DNA of 64,000 bases, taken from Zygnema cylindricum. Taxonomy: Eukaryota; Streptophyta; Zygnematophyceae; Zygnematales; Zygnemataceae. The notes under the pieces are model-generated. The model searched no databases. It was not told the origin of the DNA and saw only the letters and a program-made list of their open reading frames with translations. Shown here one piece after another: positions 58,421 through 64,000 of the stretch; position 1 is the stretch's first letter, and the number at the start of each line of letters is the position of its first letter. The stretch lies in NCBI GenBank assembly GCA_037447655.1, contig JBBHKE010001362.1, forward strand, positions 188,001-252,000, given 5' to 3'. A program made the position numbers and the translations under genes.

Positions 58421-61400
58421 CTAGCGCGAGCGCCGCGTGGCGTAGACTCTCTCAAAGAGCGCCTCCTCGAGCCTGAGGCCCTGTCGGAGGACTTCTCGAG
58501 GGAGCGCGTGGAAGAGCGAGTTGAAGCCCGAGAGGAACGCCGGATGCTCCGTGTGGCGGTTCGAGAAACTCGCCCACTCGAGAGGGCTGTCGCCAGCCGC
58601 CCACTGGGGAACACCGGAGGGAGGGGAGATGGGGAGATCGGTATTGGAAAAATGTAGGTTTGGGAGAAGATAGGTTTGACCGGATTTGAGTAGGGAGGAG
58701 GGAGGTATTGGGAAGGAGAAGAGAGGATGAGGGAGGGAGGGGAAATGAGAGGGGAATATGGGGAGAATGGGAGAAAAAGAGACGAGGGTTTCACTTGTGA
58801 AAAATCTTTACAATCGAATCCTTAATTTGGACAGAAACCTTTCACAAACAGCTAACAGAATGGGAAAAGGGGAAGGAAAATTTCCTTAGTGTCTTTTGAA
58901 AGGTTTTTTAACATTTCTTACATTTCTTACAAAAAAGAAGATAACGGAATCAAAACGCAAATCAAATAACGCAAATATATATTTGTTCACTCACCATTGC
59001 AATGGGGAACATGGCTGGGACAACAATGGTATCTCCCCCTTGAACATCTCTTGTGAAGGCATTCTTTCCTCCGGGATACACAATTTCCATTCGACCCTTG
59101 CCTCCCGAAATGTGAATCACTTGAGCTCCGGTGGTATAGTGGGGCGCCATCATGGCTCCTTGCTGCAGAGATGTTCAAGTCCATACAAAGAATATTTTAA
59201 GCCTAACTGAACGGAAAGTCGAATTTTCAAGAAAAGTGCCTGATGAAAGATTTTGAAGATTTTAGCCAAAGCTCAAATGACCAAGAAGTCTAACTAACTT
59301 GAAATGTTAACAAAAAACTTCAATGAAAGATTAAAGCCCAACTAAGCAAAAATTCGAATGTCAAAGTAGAAACCTTAACAAAAAGTGTCGATGAAAAACT
59401 ATACAAGACTAGTTTGGATGACTGAATCATTCAGAAAAACACAGTTACACTTATCGATTTTTTTTTGGAAACCTGTCCTGTTGTTCTGTCATCGCCGCCA
59501 ATTCAAACAAATTTTCTTTGAGAAATCCCAGGATTTCACACACCTCGAGGCGAGAGCAACAGAAAGACAGATCCATCTCCTTGAGGATAGGAAGCTTCCT
59601 GGCATTTACAGCCACTGCAACGCCACCATTCTTCACAAAAATCTCAGGGTCTGCAGTCCTTGTATGGAAAACAAAATCTCCAAAAATTGGAGTTGTCGGT
59701 TGCCATGTCAATTTCTTTGCTTCCTGCAAAAATATACACTATTTTGAGAACTCGAAATAAGATTTCGGAACTGCAAATAGTTGAAGTTGGAAATAACTTC
59801 GAAGGGAAACAATGCATTGAAGACACAATCCCAAGAATACAAGCAGGTGTAGGCATAAGATAACCCCAACTGCGAGCACATTAAATAATAAAAATGCATC
59901 CATGCTGCGGAGATGCTTTTCAGGTCTGGAAGTTTTGAGCCACTTGCCTCAGGATCCACTTTCACAAATGCTGTGGAGGTTTGAGCTTTGAGCAATTGTT
60001 CCACATCCTCCTGCTTGAGGTTCCAGGCACGTGCAAGTGTCTCCTTGCTGCATAGAAACAGAACAAAAACCAAAATTGCACATTACAACAAAAGCACAAT
60101 CTGCACATTGAAATTACTTTCAAATTGTACATTTAAAACCATATATAATTGTTAAAAACATTGGAACTTCACGTAAAACTCACATTTAAAAGGGTCACAT
60201 TAACACTAGGAAAAAGAGTTCCATTCTAAAGATCTTGTCCAACACATCCTGGACACAAACAGAAATAATGGTTTATAACATTATCTTAGCTTTCAAACAT
60301 GAAGAAACAGGATAAACAGAGAACCAGAATCTACCTGAAACCATGAATCACACCGCCAGAGTACTCTTCCTGTCCTCCCATGAGATGGAATGCGGTCCAC
60401 TTTCCTTTCATTGCTCCTTGGAATGTGCGCGCTACAGCCATCAGTCTCACCGCTTCATTTTTGTCGTTCCAAATCCAGATGGTCCAGCCCTTAGGAACTG
60501 CCAGAACGTCACCCTTCTGAATATGCCTGCCAACGAAAGGTTACACATTGGAAAAACAATCAAACGAAAAGTAGGCAAAAAACATATTTTTTTCTAAAAC
60601 GTTTGAAACAGATTTTGACAAAACACGGAAACACATTAAGATAAGTACGAAAGACTTCAAGTAGGAGGATTCTAAATTTGCGAAAACGGGGAGCAGAAGA
60701 GCGGAATGGTGCTAAGTTCCACAAAAAGCAGCCATAAAACTACGAATAGAATGGAAAAAGAAGGCTTTCTAAAAGAAGCTTCCTACTTTTTTGCACTCCC
60801 TTTTGCTTGCCAAAAGTCAGACACTCTACCAGACTCTAGCTTTCGATATGCAACAAGTCAAACGAATCTAAAAGAAGAAACACATTCAAATTTTCATTAG
60901 AAGTTTCCACTTCCTCTGAATTACCTGAGATTGCCGGGGATTCCAGCTGGAGAAATTACACCAGCGTGAGCGCTGCCTTGCAGCACATACTTGAGTGCGT
61001 CCGAGTCAGAATAGAGGGGAAGAGACATTGAATTCCCTTCAATGGTGATCATAGCCGCTCCGAGGTCGGCATTCTATAAAACTCAGAGCATGAGATGAGA
61101 GAGCGAGAGGGGGAGAGAGAGAGAGAGTGTGAGAGGCGAGAGAGAGGAGAGAGAGAAGGGGTGAGGGAGCAAGAGAGCATGAGAGGGAGATAGGGAGAGA
61201 AAGAGAGGGGGGGCGAGAGAGGGGGGAGAGAGCAGTTATTTTGCATCAGAAAAAGGAACAAATAAAAAAAGTAATAACCAAAATGAAAATCAATGATTTA
61301 TCCAACAAAATTCATAGAAAACAGGGAGTCGATATCCTATTCTGCAAATTTTACAAGAATCGCAAGCTAGCATGTGTGTACCAATCGGCAGCAGGAAACA

Positions 61401-61589
61401 GTTTTGTGTTGAAAATTTCACCTGTAACTGCCTGAAGTCTTCGCTGAAAACGTCAAGTCTTCCTCCCTCGGTTTTGATGTATTCCTTCGGTTGAGGAGCT
61501 AAGAACTCAGATTCTTGTCCTTGCTGAGCTGTTGCAAAACCGACTATCAAAAGCCAGCCCAGCAACAATGCCATATTCTCACGAGCCAT
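58421..61589 (-). CDS. Secreted bicupin, glutelin type-D1/11S-globulin-like
   Basis: Storage-type or sugar/metal-binding double cupin of the group that includes At1g07750 and At2g28680. Seven coding exons on the minus strand: 61589-61422, 61073-60925, 60526-60335, 60047-59948, 59723-59544, 59162-58995, 58603-58421; 379 aa to the TAG. It has a signal peptide (MALLLGWLLIVGFATA) absent from the Arabidopsis relatives I recall. Cupin 1 (about 35-170): LPLYSDSDALKYVLQGSAHA, RHIQKGDVLAVPKGW. The linker helix GFSKETLARAWNLKQEDVEQ matches the family. Cupin 2 (about 215-370): MMAPHYTTGAQVIHISGGKG, GGDTIVVPAMFP, LEWASFSNRHTEHPAFLSG, ALPREVLRQGL. Intron 4 has a GC donor (GAG|GCAAGT). The ATG at 61587-61589 was chosen as the first in the open frame before the signal peptide; a second Met, five codons in, is also possible. 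The frame continues past the stop (see 57929-58420), so the protein is probably truncated by 24 residues. Confidence 0.85.
61086..61235. repeat. GA-rich tract at the 3' end of bicupin intron 1
   Basis: About 150 bp of GAGAGAGG-type sequence on the plus strand, ending 12 bases from the exon 2 acceptor. On the sense (minus) strand it forms a long polypyrimidine tract ahead of the TTTATAG acceptor. Confidence 0.9.
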
Positions 61590-61710
61590 AGCAATATGTA
61601 GAGTAAAACGACACAATTTGAGAGAGACTCTTGAAACTTGCAATAATGCCTTCTCTGTTCGGATTTGCAATCAGCTACTGCGCCCGGCAATGTGAAATAT
61701 TTCCAGTGAC

Positions 61711-61717
61711 ATTTATA
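61711..61717 (-). promoter_or_regulatory. TATA box of the bicupin gene
   Basis: TATAAAT on the minus strand, 122 bases upstream of the start codon. It would place the transcript start about 90 bases before the ATG. Confidence 0.55.
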
Positions 61718-62197
61718 CTTCCAACAAGGCCTGAACAGTACTAAAGTGTAGGAGTGATTGCCGCATCTTTTTTTCCTTGCTGGCAGTTGCTTCCGTCGAT
61801 GCATGTTTGTTGATGCCTCCAATGAAGACTTTTCCAATAAAGATAATCAAGCAGAATCTGACAACTGTAACTGAAACTCAATGGCGGGGTTCTCCTTTGC
61901 TATTTAGTCCCTTGAAAAGCTCGAAGAACCCGAGAAATATGAATAAGTTTAATTTGCTGGAATCTGCATGACCGCCGTGTGCTGTGAGGTTTTGAGAAGC
62001 AGGAAAGGACATACAGCACTGCAGCGCTGCAGCGAACGAGCATGCTTATGCTTTAGCTCACGAGAAGATTTGACGTGGAAGCGCATCAATTTGACAGATA
62101 TAGAAAGTGAAATTTTCCAAGTCTTCACAGAAGTATAATATTAATTCAAATGTGCGAAACTTGTGTGCGCTGTTGTTCAAATCGTGCGATTTTATCA
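61718..62197 (-). promoter_or_regulatory. Upstream region of the bicupin gene
   Basis: No further gene. GCATGC-like words are present (GAGCATGCTTATGC near 62038), resembling but not matching the RY element of seed-storage promoters; function not claimed. Confidence 0.3.
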
Positions 62198-62252
62198 TTT
62201 TTTACGATTTCTACGTATAATTCGTGACTATTGAAAAAATCGTAAAAAAAAC
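62198..62252. repeat. Small hairpin
   Basis: TTTTTTACGATTT and AAATCGTAAAAAA are inverted around a loop of about 26 bases. It borders the duplicated tract to its right and may be one end of a decayed element. Confidence 0.5.
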
Positions 62253-62256
62253 GCAG

Positions 62257-62468
62257 AGTACTTTCTGTCCGAACTGAACGGCAAATTTACGGGAAATGTA
62301 CGAAATTTTACGGGAAATGTACGGACTTTGACTAAAAGATACGTTGCACTTCTTAGTACTCTCTGTCCGGCAAACTGAACAGAACTTTTGCGGAAACGTA
62401 CGAAATTCTACGGAAATGTACAGAATTTTACTGGAAATGTACGGGATTTTACGAAAAGAGACGTTGCA
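62257..62468. repeat. Roughly 100-bp tandem duplication, TACGGGAAATGTACG-rich
   Basis: Two diverged copies each run from AGTACTYTCTGTCCG to ARAGAYACGTTGCA (62257-62348 and 62356-62468). Within each, the short word TTTTACGGGAAATGTACG recurs two or three times, so it is a duplication of a smaller repeat. Confidence 0.75.
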
Positions 62469-63399
62469 GTATTGCGCCATTTGCGCGCGGTAAGTTTTAA
62501 TTCTGTACCATCGTACGGAACTAATTTTTCCATGTACCAAATAGTACGGATATATAATCACTAACGATTTTAACGATTGTTGATGAAAAAATATTATTAA
62601 TCATACTATTTAATGCAAGGATACGTGGCAGGTTGTAGTCCACGTCTTCAAATAGCGTTGTTAACTATATTTTGTGATTTTTGGCCATAAAACACTAATA
62701 ACAATGAGCAGTGTAGTGGTACATCTTCCTTTACAAAAAATAGTTTGCGTACATCTTTTTTTTACTATTTTGTATTTTTGCAAACTCTCTTGACGAATCA
62801 GTCACCTCCCTCAAGAGATTTTTTCCTAATTTTGTGTGTAACCCTTAGATTAGTGTTTAAACTCTTATATTAATGTTTAATTCTCTCGCAAATCTAAATT
62901 TTTGGCTACATTTTTTGGACAGTTATTCTTTCGACTACGATACTATGTTATGAATTATGCAAAAAAGGTAAAGTCTTTACTATGTACGCTTAAAAACAAA
63001 AATCTTAGTTTTTCACATGGAAAATCAATTAGCAAAAAACACATTATGATAGGCAAAAAAAACATAAATTCTCCTGTAATATCAAATATAGAAATAAACA
63101 AATCACAACAAAAAAATCCTTGTCCTATTTTCGACTCTATTATATAAATTCTCAACCTCGAACTGAAAAATTAGACAAAATCTATAAATCTAAATTTGGT
63201 ATAAATGCTACGCTTTTAAAAATAAGCATTCCGGTTTAAAAAAAAAAAAAAACACTAAAAAAATTGTGAAAAACAAAAAAAATTTAAAAAAAAAAAAAAC
63301 AACATAACCAATACTACAAAAATAACAATGATTAGAAAACAAAAAACTATGCATTTAAAAGATCTTGGTTGGACCTAACACACAAAAGATCACCAACAA
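62469..63399. other. AT-rich intergenic, one orphan TIR end
   Basis: Contains AACAATGAGCAGTG then TA (62700-62715), an inverted family B end of the B8 subtype, with no partner found. A-rich runs lie at 63238-63302. No gene seen. Confidence 0.5.
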
Positions 63400-63930
63400 T
63401 TGAAGCTCCTAGTGTGCTCCTCTTTTTTGTGATCGTGTCCCGACATCCAAAAATTTGCATTCGGAGATAAAGCTAGAAGTCGGATTAGCTAAACCGGATC
63501 TAGCGACAGAAGTTAGAATAGGAAATCCTCCATCTTTCGCACGTACACTTGAATTTTTTTGTCCACCATTCAAGTATGTTAAAGTTAAACCTTTCGTCGC
63601 TAGTTAATTTTAAAACAAAGTAACGTTTTAATTCATCTTTAACGAGCGTTTTTTTGTCGGTGGTAATAAGAACCTCGAATTCGTCATCCCTCTCACCAAA
63701 AAAGTTGTGGAAACCGTCCATACTTTGCGACGTTATACGTTGAGGATTACCAAAATCAATGTCATCACCGAGGTCGTTTGCGAGTTCTCAAAGTTTGACC
63801 CTCGCGCTTTCAATTTCGGTTTTCGATACCCCAATTATTTCAAGCCTTTTGTTTTTGTCGGGGGTCTAAAAGAGCCACGACAATATGATACTCGTGAAGG
63901 CCCCACTTCGGTAGTGCAAATTTCATAAAA
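63400..63930 (-). pseudogene. hAT transposase C-terminal relic
   Basis: The minus-strand frame from 63721 reads FFGERDDEFEVL, then DELKRYFVLKLTSDERFNFN and ILEWWTKK. This matches the start of the hAT dimerisation domain, usually xELxxY...FDILxWWK. The next conserved part, FPILTSVARSGLANP, lies in a different frame just downstream (about 63535-63490), so a frameshift separates them. Upstream coding (ELANDLGDDIDFGNPQRI) is broken by a stop. No terminal repeats are visible; the element may continue beyond the window. Confidence 0.62.
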
Positions 63931-64000
63931 AGTTCTTTCAATTTTTGTAAGTTTGGTGAGTCGGGGGGGCATTCTATTTCACCGTCATTGTAAGATGCTT

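Noticed and set aside
58357-58794. 145-codon Arg/Ser-rich minus-strand frame
   Set aside because: Shadow of bicupin exon 7; the family match (HPAFLSGFNSLFHALPREVL) is in a different frame.
61741-62100. Seed-promoter RY-like motifs upstream of the bicupin
   Set aside because: Only partial matches to CATGCATG; not enough to call regulatory sites.

Overview
This window is nuclear DNA of a land plant. Four spliced or single-exon genes can be read, all from plant families: a DM13-DOMON-cytochrome b561 protein (985 aa), a WD40 plus inositol-polyphosphate 5-phosphatase fusion of the FRA3/5PTase12-14 type (about 1365 aa), a PHLOEM PROTEIN 2-LIKE A10-type membrane protein (499 aa), and a secreted bicupin of the glutelin type-D1/11S-globulin-like group. 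Protein divergence from the Arabidopsis relatives I remember, together with the transposon-rich intergenic DNA, makes a non-seed plant (lycophyte or bryophyte) my best guess. That placement is inference.

Layout: 0.2-1.2 kb is a minisatellite. 2.2-4.4 kb holds two members of a short terminal-inverted-repeat (TIR) family (family A) with perfect 8-bp target duplications, one of them interrupted by a solo LTR. The DOMON/b561 gene runs 5.3-19.8 kb on the plus strand in 15 exons, with a copia relic in its largest intron. 20-23 kb is intergenic and mostly featureless. 23.3-25.1 kb holds three more family A elements, two nested, plus a small TA-target element (family B). The 5-phosphatase gene runs 25.5-34.8 kb on the plus strand in 11 exons; three family B copies lie in its introns, one exactly at a splice donor. 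The PP2-A10-like gene (36.8-38.3 kb, minus) is convergent with it. 38.7-49 kb is repeat territory: non-LTR retrotransposon 3' ends, a larger TIR family (family C), a 2.7-kb array of about 31-bp monomers that switches strand twice, a 0.8-kb foldback, and a duplicated non-LTR relic. 49.6-56.5 kb is a (CT)n tract followed by a decayed Ty1-copia element with matching 5-bp target duplications and a primer-binding site that fits the anticodon arm of plant initiator tRNA-Met. The bicupin gene occupies 57.9-61.6 kb on the minus strand. Its last large exon carries an in-frame TAG although the downstream splice donor and a tiny final exon are still intact. The window ends in a broken hAT transposase.

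The genes do not form a pathway. They are independent loci: plasma-membrane or apoplastic redox (DOMON/b561), phosphoinositide turnover (5-phosphatase), an uncharacterised membrane-anchored protein (PP2-A10-like), and a storage-type cupin. The most unusual material is in the mobile DNA: two TIR families with clean target duplications, element-in-element nesting, the half-tRNA-primed copia, the strand-switching array, and the foldback.
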